Positions 63,887 to 64,000 of a DNA stretch of 64,000 bases are shown here, one piece after another (positions within the stretch are counted from its first letter, which is position 1; every line of letters begins with the position of its first letter). The DNA is from Elysia crispata (lineage: Eukaryota > Mollusca > Gastropoda > Plakobranchidae). The position numbers were made by a program, and so were the translations under genes. The notes beneath the pieces were generated by a model. That model searched no databases and was not told the origin of the DNA. It saw nothing but the letters and a program-made list of their open reading frames with translations. Where the stretch lies: NCBI GenBank assembly GCA_033675545.1, contig JAWDGP010001412.1, positions 96,841 through 160,840 on the forward strand, given 5' to 3'.

Positions 63887-64000
63887 CTTATTCAATCACT
63901 AGGAAACACAAGATGAACCTTTGGGTTTTCTGGTTTAATTGAATTATATAAGTATCATGTGACTGTGTCGAGATATGAGTCTGAACTGAGAAAGTAAGCT
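63887..64000 (-). repeat. 5' LTR of the gypsy fossil, cut by window end
   Basis: First 114 bp match 59,763-59,880, six substitutions and one 3-bp length difference. Confidence 0.85.

Larger units (their letters stand above)
59763..64000 (-). mobile_element. Ty3/gypsy LTR retrotransposon fossil (continues past window)
   Basis: A minus-strand element with LTRs at both ends; the 5' LTR is cut by the window end. Order from high to low coordinates: LTR, primer-binding site, gag, protease/linker, reverse transcriptase and RNase H, integrase, polypurine tract, LTR. No envelope gene and no chromodomain are seen, which is ordinary for the family. It is broken, with roughly ten interruptions of the coding region. 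The two LTRs differ at about 5% of the roughly 113 bases that can be compared, which suggests an insertion some millions to perhaps 15 million years old, depending on the assumed neutral rate (inference). Confidence 0.92.

Overview
The window looks like AT-rich, repeat-choked nuclear DNA of an invertebrate, most likely a heterobranch gastropod or other mollusc (inference). The reasons are one intronless-looking rhodopsin-class receptor of the type expanded in gastropods, a Penelope-like retroelement, a mariner remnant, a LINE 3' end and a Ty3/gypsy fossil. There is no bacterial-style gene packing. Very long (GA)n/(CT)n tracts and about a dozen separate minisatellites dominate the landscape. 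Only one host gene is recognisable, and it is frame-broken. There is also one unassigned 145-codon ORF and one promoter/first-exon candidate.

Layout. 1-1.8 kb: a 50-bp minisatellite, a LINE 3' end on the minus strand and a 57-bp minisatellite. 1.8-8.7 kb: AT-rich sequence with little to say. 8.7-13.7 kb: minisatellites of 43, 84 and about 54 bp and a 550-bp GA tract. 14.5-16.5 kb: GA tracts around a Penelope terminal fragment, then a compound TTC/TTA array. 18.4-27.1 kb: GA/CT tracts; around 20.1-20.3 kb a GC-richer segment with repeated CGTCA sites leads into a Kozak ATG placed directly on a splice donor.

28,337-37,686: the centrepiece. This is a 9.3-kb composite insertion flanked by an exact 13-bp direct repeat (a target-site duplication). 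Its outer parts are inverted arms of about 1.4-1.6 kb carrying hammerhead-ribozyme-like cores. Inside are a Penelope reverse transcriptase with GIY-YIG endonuclease on the minus strand, an inverted upstream RT fragment on the plus strand, and seven tandem copies of an approximately 440-bp unit with a tRNA-derived (A box/B box) SINE-like head.

37.7-64 kb: a mariner remnant (38.5-39.0 kb), a 37-copy 73/85-bp satellite (40.2-43.0 kb), an 18-copy 68-bp satellite (45.6-46.9 kb), a 138-bp repeat (49.5-50.0 kb), the unassigned ORF (51.1-51.5 kb) and the chemosensory-like GPCR (55.5-56.45 kb). It continues with 92-bp and about 47-bp repeats and ends in a degraded Ty3/gypsy element from 59,763 past the window end. 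Apart from the transposon parts there is no evidence of genes working together. Several frame breaks (in the GPCR and the middle SINE copies) could be uncorrected long-read errors rather than biology.
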